Shown: one piece after another, positions 16,313 through 25,284 of the stretch
Numbering within the stretch: the stretch's first letter is position 1
Layout of the letters: every line of letters begins with the position of its first letter
Notes under the pieces: model-generated
The model's input: the letters and a program-made list of their open reading frames with translations, nothing else
Databases searched by the model: none
Told to the model about the DNA's origin: nothing
Source: Akkermansia muciniphila
GTDB taxonomy: Bacteria > Verrucomicrobiota > Verrucomicrobiia > Verrucomicrobiales > Verrucomicrobiaceae
DNA: 40,224 nt
Assembly (NCBI GenBank): GCA_945863205.1
Contig: CAMAZK010000014.1
Location: forward strand, 1-40,224
Direction: 5' to 3'
Position numbers and translations under genes: made by a program

Positions 16313-18778
16313 GTGCTCCCGTCACTCAATCAGCTCAAACTTCCCGATCCCTGGCAGCACCAGGCGGTGAATTTGTTGCGCGAGGGCACGGACGTGGTGG
16401 TGAGTGCGCCGACGGGCGCGGGCAAGACGTACATATTTGAACTCCTCCATCAGGCACGCCATCTGCAGGGCCAGGCGATCTACACGGTGCCGACGCGGGC
16501 GCTGGCGAATGACAAGTACGCGGAGTGGAAGGAGGCGAAGTGGAACGTGGGCATCGCCACGGGTGACATCGCGGAGAACGTGGATGCGCCGGTGGTGGTG
16601 GCGACGCTGGAAACGCAGCTCGAGCGCCTCGTGCGCGGCGAAGGACCGGCGCTGCTGGTGATCGACGAGTATCAGATGATCTCGGATCACTCTCGCGGCG
16701 CGAACTACGAGGCAGCGATCGCGCTGGCACCTGCGGAGACGCGGCTGCTGCTGCTGAGCGGTTCGGTGGCGAATCCGGAGGATGTGGTGGCTTGGCTGCG
16801 CGGTCTGGAGCGCAAGGCGGAGGTCGTTTTGACAAAGGACCGGCCGGTGCCGCTGGAAGAAGTGCCGATGGAGACGCTGCCGCAGCGTCAGCGCCAATTT
16901 ACCAACTACTGGCCGCGAATCGCCGCCGCCGTGATGATCGCCGACCTCGCGCCGCTGCTGATCTTCGCGCCCAGGCGCAAGGAGGCGGAATCCATCGCGC
17001 GACGGCTCGCCGCGGATCTGCCGATGGGTGATCCGTTGGAACTGACGCCGGAGCAGCGGGGCGTGTGCGGGAAGGATCTGGCGACGCTGATCGAGAAACG
17101 CATCGCCTTTCATCACAGCGGACTGTCGTATGGCGCACGCGCCGGCGTGATCGAGCCGCTGGCGAAGGCCGGACAGCTCCGCGTCGTCGTGGCGACGATG
17201 GGACTGGCTGCGGGCATCAACTTCTCCGTGCGCAGCGTGCATGTCGCCGGCACGACGTATCACGATGGCCGCAGCGAGCACAAACTCGCCCCGGACGAGC
17301 TTTTGCAAATGTACGGGCGGGCGGGACGTCGCGGGCTCGATGACAAGGGCCACGTCATCACCAGTCGCGACAGCCCTTCAATCTATGATGCGCGGCCCGC
17401 ACGGCTGCATCGCGGGGTCTTGCTCGCGTGGCCGATTTTTCTGCGGGTGATGAAGCATGCCGCGCTGAAGGAGGAGAATCCGTTCGAGGCGGCGAAAGTC
17501 TTCTCCGAGCGTCTTTTCGCCAAAGTACCGCCACTGCTGGGTTTGGAAGATCTTGAGCCGAATGTCGTGCCGCCCGAATTGGAAAATGCGAAGGCGCTGT
17601 TTGGTCTGGAAGCGACGGAAAAGCAGGTTTTGAACTCGGCGGGCGAGTGGGAGCGCCAGCACCGCCACGCGCTCCAGCGGGTGCCCTTGAGCCGCGTGCA
17701 TGCCACGCTGACCGTGCCGGCCTTTGCGGCGAAGTTCGCGCACGGCATCGGGCGGGTGGGGAAGATCCGGCGGGAGAAGGAAGTCATCTACGGCGTCGAG
17801 ATCAGCCTAGGCGTGCCGGACGGCGAGCTGATCAAGCCGACGAAGTCCGTCCGCCGCCTGCTCAAGCTACCGCGAAAGATGGAGACGATCCCGCTGGAGG
17901 AAATCACCGTGCTGCATGCGGGCGAGCTGGCGAAGGCGATCCTCGGGTCGGTCGATGATGTGGTGCAGGACGTCGCTCCCGAATTCATCGGCACGGTGGA
18001 GAAGGAGAATCTCGTGTTTGCCTGCTTTGACCTTTCTCCGGTGGAGGTGATGGCCTACGAGGACGGTCACGGGCGGCTGCTTTTCAAGCCGCAGGAGCGC
18101 AGCGTCGTGGTGAAGAACGAAACCGGCGTCCACATGCCGGAAACGGCCACCACCGACCGCGAGCCGCGCGTGGGATCGCCGATTCATGCCTGGCGCACAC
18201 TCGGCCTGATCGACGCTGAAGGTGTGCCGACGCGGCGCGGAGAGATTTTCAGCTTTTTTCAGCACGGCGAGGGGCTGGCCATCGTCGCCGCGCTGGAAGA
18301 CGAAAGCTACCCGGCGGACGACCTCGCGCACCACCTCGCGAACCTGCGCAGCGGCTCGAAGTTCGACCTGCCGCTGGCCTGCGGCTCCGAGCGCCTAGCA
18401 GCCGTGTGCAGGGGCACCTACGGATTTGTGAATCATCACGGCTATCTCGAAAACGGCCTTCCCATCGAGTATGGCGAGGGCGCGGCGGAGCTGCTCGATG
18501 CCATGCTGCATCCCGAGCAGCCGGGCGCCCAGGATTTGAAGGCCGGGATCGCCGAGGGCGACATTTCCCGAGCCTACGTCGAGTGGCTCAGTCTGCTGCG
18601 GCACATCAGCCATGCGCCGGATCATCCGTGGAAGCGCTGGGTTGCCCTCAAAGAAGCGGCGAAGGCGACTCTGAAGCACCACACCAAGACCCTGCGCCAT
18701 TTTTTCCACCTGGACCTGCCGCCACTGACGAACAAGCAGAAGCACGGCAAGACGCGGCATTATTTGATGGTGAAGTGA
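16313..18778 (+). CDS. Ski2-like DExH-box helicase
   Basis: I place the start at GTG 16313, preceded by AAAGGCGAG at good spacing, giving 821 residues; the frame runs back to 16133 but would read through the palindromic repeat. Motifs visible: Walker A APTGAGKT with Lys38, motif II DEYQ at 118-121, motif III-like LLLSGSVAN, a RecA2 domain with FHHSGLSYGARAGVIEPL and ATMGLAAGINF, and motif VI MYGRAGRRG near residue 335. These are hallmarks of the Ski2 family of RNA/DNA helicases. The ~400-residue C-terminal part has no motif I recognise, apart from a possible winged-helix/ratchet region. The substrate (RNA decay or DNA repair) is not known. It is not obviously co-transcribed with nuo: a 204-nt spacer follows. 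Confidence 0.88.
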   Translation: MLPSLNQLKLPDPWQHQAVNLLREGTDVVVSAPTGAGKTYIFELLHQARHLQGQAIYTVPTRALANDKYAEWKEAKWNVGIATGDIAENVDAPVVVATLETQLERLVRGEGPALLVIDEYQMISDHSRGANYEAAIALAPAETRLLLLSGSVANPEDVVAWLRGLERKAEVVLTKDRPVPLEEVPMETLPQRQRQFTNYWPRIAAAVMIADLAPLLIFAPRRKEAESIARRLAADLPMGDPLELTPEQRGVCGKDLATLIEKRIAFHHSGLSYGARAGVIEPLAKAGQLRVVVATMGLAAGINFSVRSVHVAGTTYHDGRSEHKLAPDELLQMYGRAGRRGLDDKGHVITSRDSPSIYDARPARLHRGVLLAWPIFLRVMKHAALKEENPFEAAKVFSERLFAKVPPLLGLEDLEPNVVPPELENAKALFGLEATEKQVLNSAGEWERQHRHALQRVPLSRVHATLTVPAFAAKFAHGIGRVGKIRREKEVIYGVEISLGVPDGELIKPTKSVRRLLKLPRKMETIPLEEITVLHAGELAKAILGSVDDVVQDVAPEFIGTVEKENLVFACFDLSPVEVMAYEDGHGRLLFKPQERSVVVKNETGVHMPETATTDREPRVGSPIHAWRTLGLIDAEGVPTRRGEIFSFFQHGEGLAIVAALEDESYPADDLAHHLANLRSGSKFDLPLACGSERLAAVCRGTYGFVNHHGYLENGLPIEYGEGAAELLDAMLHPEQPGAQDLKAGIAEGDISRAYVEWLSLLRHISHAPDHPWKRWVALKEAAKATLKHHTKTLRHFFHLDLPPLTNKQKHGKTRHYLMVK

Positions 18779-18897
18779 GAAGGAGTACGAACAGTGTCAT
18801 CGAAATCCCTGTCACGTCCAGGGCGGCAGCTGTTCACAGCGTTTCCAGGGGCGCCGGGAACCAAAAATGGGGCATTCGGGCGCGGTTTCCGGCCCCC

Positions 18898-18915
18898 TTG
18901 TGAAATTTTTCACAA
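18898..18915. promoter_or_regulatory. CRP/FNR-family-like operator palindrome upstream of nuoI
   Basis: TTGTGAAATTTTTCACAA is a perfect palindrome of 8-bp arms around TT. It contains TGTGA-N6-TCACA, the classical CRP half-site arrangement. It lies 67 nt before nuoI and its centre is about 50 nt upstream of the expected start site of the promoter at 18923-18950. The AT-rich core stands out in GC-rich surroundings. The regulator is not in this window. Confidence 0.65.
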
Positions 18916-18922
18916 ATAGCGG

Positions 18923-18950
18923 TTGCCGCCCTGCGGGACGACCGGATAAT
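18923..18950 (+). promoter_or_regulatory. Putative sigma-70-type promoter for nuoIJKLMN
   Basis: TTGCCG (18923-18928), a 16-nt spacer and GATAAT (18945-18950) form a fair -35/-10 pair. The predicted start near 18957 leaves a ~26-nt leader before nuoI. The CRP-like palindrome lies directly upstream. Confidence 0.5.
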
Positions 18951-18982
18951 CGACCCACTCCCCTCTCTGCGGTTTCCGCATC

Positions 18983-19528
18983 ATGGCTACCATCATCGTA
19001 CAACGCCCCAAGCTCGCCTGGCATGAACGCTGGTTCATTTCCACGCTGTGGAAGGGCCTCAGGATCACCGTCGGACACGGCATCAAGACCTTCCTGCAGA
19101 TCGCAGGCAAGAAACCGAAGGTGACGATGGAATATCCGGAGCAAAAGTGGGACGAGCATCTCCCAGAGTACTACCGCGGCGCCCCGGCGCTGGTCACTGA
19201 CGAGCATGACCGCGAGCGCTGCGTGAGCTGCCAGCTCTGCGAGTTCATCTGCCCGCCGAAGGCGATCAAGATCATCCCCGGAGAGATCCCGAGCGACGAC
19301 CCGTGGGCGAAGGTAGAAAAGCGGCCCAAGGTGTTCGAAATCGACATGATCCGCTGCATCTACTGCGGCATGTGCGAGGAAGTCTGCCCGGAGCAGGCCA
19401 TTTATCTGCGCAAGGACTACGCCATCACCGGTCTTTCCCGCAAGGAGATGGTCCATGACAAGAAGCGCTTGTATGAGATCGGCGGCAAGCGCATCGGCCT
19501 GGTGAACAAGTGGAATGATCTGAAATAA
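18983..19528 (+). CDS. nuoI: NADH-quinone oxidoreductase subunit I
   Basis: The 181-residue protein carries two [4Fe-4S] motifs of the CxxCxxCxxxCP type: Cys80/83/86/90 (RCVSCQLCEFICP) and Cys125/128/131/135 (RCIYCGMCEEVCP). These bind clusters N6a and N6b, which carry electrons toward the quinone-side cluster in complex I. The N-terminal amphipathic region (WKGLRITVGHGIKTFLQIAG) fits the membrane-docking helix of NuoI. It is the first gene of a six-gene operon here; nuoA-H are not upstream, where a helicase gene lies instead. Its stop overlaps the nuoJ start by one base (TAATG). Confidence 0.97.
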   Translation: MATIIVQRPKLAWHERWFISTLWKGLRITVGHGIKTFLQIAGKKPKVTMEYPEQKWDEHLPEYYRGAPALVTDEHDRERCVSCQLCEFICPPKAIKIIPGEIPSDDPWAKVEKRPKVFEIDMIRCIYCGMCEEVCPEQAIYLRKDYAITGLSRKEMVHDKKRLYEIGGKRIGLVNKWNDLK

Positions 19529-20109
19529 TGCCCTCGCTGTTGTTTTACCTGCTCGCACTGATCACCCTGGGCTTCGGCTTCATGGTCGTCACGGGTCGCA
19601 ATCCGGTGACCTGTGCGCTGTGCCTCGCGGCCAGTTTCACCGGTCTGGCGGCCCTTTTCATCGGCCTGGACGCCTACTTCATCGGCATCATCCAGATCCT
19701 CGTCTATGCGGGGGCGGTGATGGTGCTGTTCCTTTTCATCATCATGCTGCTGGACATCAAGGCGGAGGAAGGCAAAAAGCTGAACCTCGCGCCGATCATC
19801 TCGGGCGTCCTCGTCGCCGTGCTGCTGGTCGTGCAGATCGCCGCAGTCGTCAGCAGCACCGGGATCGCCGACAAAACCTCGGAAAACACCCCGCTGGCGC
19901 TTTCTGAAGCCTCCGGGAAGATCGGCCGGGCGGCACTGCCCACGATCACGAATGATCTCAAAGAAGGCACGCTGCCGGACGCGAAGCTCATCGGTTTCAC
20001 CTTGTTCGATCAGTACGGCTTCCACCTCCAGGTCATTGGCCTGCTGCTCCTGGTGGGCACGATCGGCGTGGTGGTGCTGAGCAAGCGTGAGAAAGGAGGC
20101 GCGGCGTGA
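19528..20109 (+). CDS. nuoJ: NADH-quinone oxidoreductase subunit J
   Basis: The 193-residue protein has about five hydrophobic helices, with the family segments ALCLAASFTGLAALFIGLDA and IIQILVYAGAVMVLFLFIIM in the first half. NuoJ is part of the membrane arm of complex I and contributes to the central proton and quinone-coupling region. A longer loop between helices four and five (about residues 110-160) contains no cofactor motif. The start ATG 19528 overlaps the nuoI stop by one base, so translation is probably coupled. The C-terminus ends in a Lys/Arg-rich cytoplasmic tail and overlaps nuoK by 4 nt. Confidence 0.95.
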   Translation: MPSLLFYLLALITLGFGFMVVTGRNPVTCALCLAASFTGLAALFIGLDAYFIGIIQILVYAGAVMVLFLFIIMLLDIKAEEGKKLNLAPIISGVLVAVLLVVQIAAVVSSTGIADKTSENTPLALSEASGKIGRAALPTITNDLKEGTLPDAKLIGFTLFDQYGFHLQVIGLLLLVGTIGVVVLSKREKGGAA

Positions 20110-20423
20110 TCACCCTGGGCCACTACCTCGTCGTCAGCGGCATGCTGTTCGCGCTCGGCCTGGCCGGCGTCATCGCCCGCCGGAACATCATCATCGTCTA
20201 TATGTGTCTGGAAATGATGCTGAGCGCAGCGAACCTCGCGCTGGTCGGCTTTTCGCGTTTCCACCTCGTCAACGGGCTGCCGGACTACACGGCGCAGTCG
20301 CTCGTATTCTTCACCATCACCGTGGCCGCCGCCGAGGTGGCCGTGGGTCTCGCCATCATCGTGGCGCTCTTCCGCACGAAGCAGAGCGTCGATGTCGAGT
20401 CCGTCACCAAACTTCAAGGATAA
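20106..20423 (+). CDS. nuoK: NADH-quinone oxidoreductase subunit K
   Basis: The 105-residue, three-helix protein starts at GTG 20106, preceded by a strong AGGAGG (20094-20099) with 6-nt spacing. The two membrane glutamates essential for proton coupling in NuoK are visible in MCLEMMLSAANL (helix 2) and VAAAEVAVGLAII (helix 3). The loop IARRNIIIVYMC is typical. It overlaps nuoJ by the GTGA tetranucleotide and is followed 9 nt later by nuoL. Confidence 0.97.
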   Translation: MITLGHYLVVSGMLFALGLAGVIARRNIIIVYMCLEMMLSAANLALVGFSRFHLVNGLPDYTAQSLVFFTITVAAAEVAVGLAIIVALFRTKQSVDVESVTKLQG

Positions 20424-20432
20424 CGCGCCGAC

Positions 20433-22313
20433 ATGAACGCCAGCATCCTCCTCCTGCTGCCCCTGTTTTCGGCGCTCATCATCCTGCTGGGCCACCGCCA
20501 GCTCAAAGGCGCCGCCGTCCTGATCTCCGTCGGTTCCTCGATCATCGCCTTTCTGGCCAGCATCGCCTTCCTGGGAGCGGATGACAACGAAGGCACCAAA
20601 ATGCTGCTGCCCTTCATCGACGTCGAAGGCTTCCGTGCCGGGATCGACGTGATGAGCGACAAGCAGAGCCAGGGGATGATGTTCATCGTCACCTTCATCG
20701 GCATGCTGGTGCACATTTTCTCGCTCGGCTACATGAAGGACGACGAGGCCAAACCACGCTTCTTCGGGGCGCTCTCCCTCTTCATGTTCTCCATGACCGG
20801 CATCGTGCTGGCGGGGAACCTGTTCATGATGTTCATCTTCTGGGAGCTGGTAGGCTTGAGCTCCTACCTGCTGATCGGCCACTGGTATCAGAAAAACAGC
20901 GCCGCCGACGCCTGCAAGAAGGCCTTCCTGACAAACCGCATTGGCGATTTCGGCTTCATGATCGGCATCCTCATCCTGTTCGGTCTGAACAAGGGGGATG
21001 TCGCCATCGACAATCTCCAGGACGCCTTTGTGCAGGGCGGCCCGCTGTTCGACATGCAGGCTTCGAATCCTGGCCTCATCACCGCCGCCGCGCTGTGCAT
21101 TTTCAGGGGTGCTGTCGGCAAGTCCGCCCAGTTTCCGCTGCATGTGTGGCTTCCGGACGCGATGGAAGGTCCCACGCCCGTCTCCGCCCTCATCCACGCC
21201 GCCACGATGGTCGCTGCGGGTGTGTACATGATGGTGCGCATGAGTTTCCTCGTCACCGCCTCCCCGCTGGCCGCAGAAATCATCGCCGGCATCGGCTGCG
21301 GCACGGCCCTGCTCGCCGCGCTGATGGCCACGCAGCAGAACGACATCAAGCGCGTGCTGGCCTACTCCACGCTCAGCCAGCTCGGCTACATGGTCATGGC
21401 CGTCGGTGCCGTGGCGATGGCTGCCCAGCACGGAGAAGCCGCCCACGGGCCTGATCCAGGACACGCAGCGATGTTCCACCTTTACACGCATGCCTTCTTC
21501 AAGGCGATGCTCTTCCTCGGCTCAGGCGCGGTCATCTATGCCTGCCACCACGAGCAGGACATCTGGAAAATGGGCGGGCTTCGCAAGCACATGCCGGTCA
21601 CGTTTTACACCTTTGCCATCGGCACCGCCGCACTCATGGGCGTGCCGCTGCTGAGCGGATTCTGGAGCAAGGAGGCCGTGCTCGGCACCGCCTATGACAG
21701 CGGGTGCAAGGTGCTTTTCATCATCGGTGCCGTCACCGCCGCTCTCACCGCCTTCTACATGACCCGCCTGCTGATCGTCGCCTTCTTTGGCAAGCCGCGC
21801 ACGGATTCCGCACATCACGCTACGGAAGCGCCGATGGTGATGATCCTGCCGCTGGCCATCTTGGCGATCTTCTCGGTCATTTCAGGCTACGACATCATGG
21901 CCACACCGCTGCAGGCCATGAAACCGCCGCATGTCGAAGGCCACCAGACCGTCTTTTGGGCCTCGATCGTGGCGCTGCTCCTGGGCGCCGGCAGCGCGAT
22001 CTATCTCTATCGCGGCAAGGACAAGGATCCGGTGAACATCAAGCTCTTCGCCAACAAGTTTTACTTCGACGAGATCTATGCCGTGATCGTCCGCATCGGC
22101 CAGGACCGCCTGGCGTGGATCGTGACCTTCCTGGAGCGCATCTTTGTCGATGGCATCGTCGCACGGCTTCCGGCGGCTATCGTTGCGCGGCTCGGTGCCG
22201 CCACCCGCATGCTGCAGGGCGGGCACCTGCAGGGTTACACCTTCCTGCTGGGCGGCGGAGTCATCGCCGTGATTTATCTCGTCGTGTTTGTGCTGCCCCG
22301 CATGGGTCATTGA
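20433..22313 (+). CDS. nuoL: NADH-quinone oxidoreductase subunit L
   Basis: The 626-residue antiporter-like subunit contains FIFWELVGLSSYLLIGHW, with the membrane glutamate of helix 5, and AVGKSAQFPLHVWLPDAMEG, with the helix 7 lysine and the P.H.WLPDAMEGPTPVSAL signature. The segment NDIKRVLAYSTLSQLGYM marks the helix 8 region. The C-terminal ~150 residues provide the long lateral helix and last transmembrane segment that clamp NuoM and NuoN. NuoL is the distal proton-translocating subunit of complex I. Length is normal. AAGGATAA before the start could serve as a ribosome binding site. Confidence 0.97.
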   Translation: MNASILLLLPLFSALIILLGHRQLKGAAVLISVGSSIIAFLASIAFLGADDNEGTKMLLPFIDVEGFRAGIDVMSDKQSQGMMFIVTFIGMLVHIFSLGYMKDDEAKPRFFGALSLFMFSMTGIVLAGNLFMMFIFWELVGLSSYLLIGHWYQKNSAADACKKAFLTNRIGDFGFMIGILILFGLNKGDVAIDNLQDAFVQGGPLFDMQASNPGLITAAALCIFRGAVGKSAQFPLHVWLPDAMEGPTPVSALIHAATMVAAGVYMMVRMSFLVTASPLAAEIIAGIGCGTALLAALMATQQNDIKRVLAYSTLSQLGYMVMAVGAVAMAAQHGEAAHGPDPGHAAMFHLYTHAFFKAMLFLGSGAVIYACHHEQDIWKMGGLRKHMPVTFYTFAIGTAALMGVPLLSGFWSKEAVLGTAYDSGCKVLFIIGAVTAALTAFYMTRLLIVAFFGKPRTDSAHHATEAPMVMILPLAILAIFSVISGYDIMATPLQAMKPPHVEGHQTVFWASIVALLLGAGSAIYLYRGKDKDPVNIKLFANKFYFDEIYAVIVRIGQDRLAWIVTFLERIFVDGIVARLPAAIVARLGAATRMLQGGHLQGYTFLLGGGVIAVIYLVVFVLPRMGH

Positions 22314-22325
22314 TGGAAAAACTGA

Positions 22326-23786
22326 ATGAGCGTCCTTGAAATCATCATCGCACTGCCGCTGCTGGCCGCCCTGGCGGTCGGACTCGGTGCGCCCGCCCGC
22401 GCCGCATCGCTCGGAGCCACGTTCATCAATCTGGTGCTCGTGCTCGTTTCGATGGTGCAGTATGCCGGCAAAAGCGGCCTCGCCTTCACCCAATCACGTC
22501 CGATCCTGGAAAATCCCTCGCTGAACTTCGCGGTGGGTGCGGATGGCGTCTCGCTCATCCTCGCGCTGCTCACCACGCTGGTCATGCTGGCCGCCGTCTG
22601 GCAGATTGAGGACCGCCCGAACATCTTCTACATCGCCTCGCTGCTGATCGGCGGCGGTGCGCTCGGTGCCTTCCTCACCACCGATGTTTTCTTCATCTAC
22701 GCCTTTCACGAACTGGCGCTGATCCCGACCTTCCTCATGATCGCCCTGCATGGCCGTGCCGAACCGGCGCAGCGGAAGGCGGTCGCCTGGAAGGCCACGA
22801 TTTACCTCGGAGCAGGGAGCCTCGTCCTGCTGGCCGGCCTGGCTTGGGTCGTGCTGGAGTTCAGCGGCGGATCGAAGCTGACCTTCGACCTCGAAGCCCT
22901 GCGCAATCAGGCCAAACTCACGCCGCTGCCGGTGGAAAAGCAGGGACAGCTCTTCTTTCTGCTGCTGGTCGGTTTTGGTTCCCTGGTGAGCCTGTTCCCC
23001 TTTCACAGCTGGGCTGCTCCGGCCTACGCCACCGCACCGACGCCCGTCGCCATGCTGCACTCGGGCGTCCTGAAGAAATTCGGCCTCTACGGCCTGCTGC
23101 GTATCGCCATGCCGCTGCTGCCGCAGGGAGCGCAGGTGGAATGGGTGCAGAATGCCCTGCTACTCATGCTCTTGGGCAACATCCTCGTCATGGGCCTCGT
23201 CACCATCCATGCGCATCGCCTCGATGACACGCTGGCCAATTCCAGCGTCATGCACATGGGCTACATCTTCCTGGCCTTCGCCGCGGGGACGGACATCGCG
23301 CTCAAAGGCGCGGTGATGCTCATGTTCGCGCACGGAGTCTCCATCGCCCTGCTGTTCGGACTCTGCGGCCGCATGCGCAACCAGCTCGGCACTCTGGAAT
23401 ACTCCAAGCTCGGCGGTCTGGCCTCCCACGCGCCCGCCTTCACCGTGCTTTTCGCTTTCGGGACCTTCGCCAGCATCGGGCTGCCCGGATTGAGCAACTT
23501 CGCTGGCGAGCTGATGATCTTCGCGGGCAGCTTCACCGGATTCAAAGGAACGCTGACCAACCTGCACTGGACCGTGATCCTGGCTCTCTGGGGCGTAGTG
23601 ATGAGCGCGGTTTACATGCTCCGTGCCTACCGCGGCATCTTCCACGGGGGCACGAACGCCGGTTTCTACATGATTGATCCCGCTTTCTCGCAGCGCCTGC
23701 CGTTCATCATGCTCGCCGCCACGCTGCTCGTCACCGGCTGCTGCCCCTGGCTGCTGCTCAACCTCATGAAAACCGCCCTGCCATGA
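22326..23786 (+). CDS. nuoM: NADH-quinone oxidoreductase subunit M
   Basis: The 486-residue antiporter-like membrane protein has the helix 5 glutamate in YAFHELALIPTFLMI. The helix 7 signature region FPFHSWAAPAYATAPTPVAM differs from the more common WLPDAH form, then continues as LHSGVLKKFGLYGLLR with the expected lysines. HGVSIALLFGLCGRM and the GLPGLSNFAGELMIFAGSF region fit the rest of the family. NuoM pumps a proton in the middle of the membrane arm. It follows nuoL by 12 nt and overlaps nuoN by the ATGA tetranucleotide. The signature variation suggests a lineage-specific subtype, not loss of function. Confidence 0.95.
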   Translation: MSVLEIIIALPLLAALAVGLGAPARAASLGATFINLVLVLVSMVQYAGKSGLAFTQSRPILENPSLNFAVGADGVSLILALLTTLVMLAAVWQIEDRPNIFYIASLLIGGGALGAFLTTDVFFIYAFHELALIPTFLMIALHGRAEPAQRKAVAWKATIYLGAGSLVLLAGLAWVVLEFSGGSKLTFDLEALRNQAKLTPLPVEKQGQLFFLLLVGFGSLVSLFPFHSWAAPAYATAPTPVAMLHSGVLKKFGLYGLLRIAMPLLPQGAQVEWVQNALLLMLLGNILVMGLVTIHAHRLDDTLANSSVMHMGYIFLAFAAGTDIALKGAVMLMFAHGVSIALLFGLCGRMRNQLGTLEYSKLGGLASHAPAFTVLFAFGTFASIGLPGLSNFAGELMIFAGSFTGFKGTLTNLHWTVILALWGVVMSAVYMLRAYRGIFHGGTNAGFYMIDPAFSQRLPFIMLAATLLVTGCCPWLLLNLMKTALP

Positions 23787-25246
23787 GTGTTTTCACCCTC
23801 GAAGCCGGAATCGCCCTCCTCGGACTCGCCCTGCTGATGGTCGAGGCCTTCAAGCCGGACATCTCCCGCCGCACCCTCGGACTCACCGCCATGGCCGGCA
23901 CCGCGCTGGCCCTGGTGCTACTGCCGTTCTGCGGGACGACGCAGCCGGGCTTCATGGAGGCCTGGCATCAGCTCGACACGCTGGCCATGTTTTACAAGGG
24001 CTTCGCGCTGGTCATCACGCTGCTCGTGCTCTGGCTCACCTTGGAATGCGCGCCCTACCTCACGCGATTCACGCTTGATGGCAGGCTGGCTGAAATGTTC
24101 AGCCTCCCGCTCATCACCTGCGCCGGGATGATGTGGATGGCCTCCGCCCGCGACCTCGTCACCGTTTTCGTCTCTTTGGAGCTCGTTACGGTCAGCTTCT
24201 ACGTCCTCGTCGCCTTCGCCCGCAAGAGTGCCTTCAGCCTTGAGGCTGGCGTCAAATACCTGATCCTCGGTGCGCTCTCCACCGGCATCCTCGTCTATGG
24301 CATCGCCTGGATCTACGGAGCCACGGGCTCGATGAACTTCGCCGCCATCGGCGAGGCGCTCGCCGACCCGGCCACCAGCAAGCCTGCTGCGCTGTTCGGT
24401 GCCGCTCTGCTGCTCTGCGGCCTCGGTTTCAAGGTGGCCGCTGCTCCCTTCCACATGTGGGTGCCGGACGTGTATCAAGGCGCACCCACTCCGGTGACCG
24501 CCTTCCTCTCCGTCGGTTCGAAAGCGGCCGGGTTCGTCGTCCTCACCCGTGCGCTGGACGCCTTCCTCGCCGAAGGCTCCATCATCGGCAGCGAAATCCA
24601 GGCGCTGCTCCTCGTCGCCGGCTCTCTCACCGCCCTGCTCGGCAGCCTGCCTGCGATGTTCCAGACCAGCGTGAAGCGCCTGCTCGCCTACTCCAGCATC
24701 TCGCACGCCGGTTACCTGCTCCTCGCCCTCGCCTGCCGCGAAAGCGCCCGTTTTGACATTTCCTCCAGCGGTATCGTCGCCTTCTACCTCGCCACCTACC
24801 TGCCGATGACCGTGCTCGGCTTCCTCGGTCTCGGCCTCATGCGTGCGAACGGCCTCGGTGAGGACATCAAGGACTTCGCCGGTCTCTCCAAGCGCAATCC
24901 CTTCCTGGCCTTGCTCATGACGATCAGCTTCGCCAGCCTCGCCGGCCTGCCGCTCACCGCTGGCTTCCTCGGCAAGCTCTTCGTCTTCCTCGGCCTCGCC
25001 GACCACGGCTACTGGGGCGCGCTGAGCTGCGCCGTCATCGCCGCCGCCGCCGGTTTCTACTACTACTTCAAGACCATCCTCGTGATGTACACCGTCGAAG
25101 GCAGCGACACCCCTGCCCTGACCATCAGCATGGCCTCCAAAGTCGTCGCCGGAGCGCTCGCCGCCATCATCCTCGTCCTGGGCGTCTATCCGAAGCCGCT
25201 GCAGAAGGTGCTGGCCGCGGATAAGCCTGCGATAGCGGCGAAATGA
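23783..25246 (+). CDS. nuoN: NADH-quinone oxidoreductase subunit N
   Basis: The 487-residue antiporter-like subunit has the helix 5 glutamate in VFVSLELVTVSFYVLVAF and the typical FKVAAAPFHMWVPDVYQGAP segment with the helix 7 lysine. SVKRLLAYSSISHAGYLLLA and LSKRNPFLALLMTISFASLAG are classic NuoN stretches. It sits next to NuoK in the membrane arm and pumps one proton per cycle. It is the last gene of the operon. Directly after its stop codon begins a strong promoter for the next gene. Confidence 0.97.
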   Translation: MSVFTLEAGIALLGLALLMVEAFKPDISRRTLGLTAMAGTALALVLLPFCGTTQPGFMEAWHQLDTLAMFYKGFALVITLLVLWLTLECAPYLTRFTLDGRLAEMFSLPLITCAGMMWMASARDLVTVFVSLELVTVSFYVLVAFARKSAFSLEAGVKYLILGALSTGILVYGIAWIYGATGSMNFAAIGEALADPATSKPAALFGAALLLCGLGFKVAAAPFHMWVPDVYQGAPTPVTAFLSVGSKAAGFVVLTRALDAFLAEGSIIGSEIQALLLVAGSLTALLGSLPAMFQTSVKRLLAYSSISHAGYLLLALACRESARFDISSSGIVAFYLATYLPMTVLGFLGLGLMRANGLGEDIKDFAGLSKRNPFLALLMTISFASLAGLPLTAGFLGKLFVFLGLADHGYWGALSCAVIAAAAGFYYYFKTILVMYTVEGSDTPALTISMASKVVAGALAAIILVLGVYPKPLQKVLAADKPAIAAK

Positions 25247-25276
25247 TTGACATCAGGGCGGCTGGCGGAGTTTAAT
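25247..25276 (+). promoter_or_regulatory. Strong sigma-70-like promoter for the C39-like peptidase gene
   Basis: TTGACA (25247-25252) is a perfect -35 box that begins right after the nuoN stop. An 18-nt spacer leads to TTTAAT (25271-25276). The expected start site near 25283 is only about 2 nt before the ATG at 25285, so the mRNA may be leaderless or nearly so. Confidence 0.6.
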
Positions 25277-25284
25277 CCGCACGC

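Noticed and set aside
20010-21491. 493-codon minus-strand open frame opposite nuoJ-nuoL
   Set aside because: The translation is rich in His, Asp, Gly and Gln, the usual reverse-strand image of membrane protein genes, and nuoJ, nuoK and nuoL on the other strand are certain.
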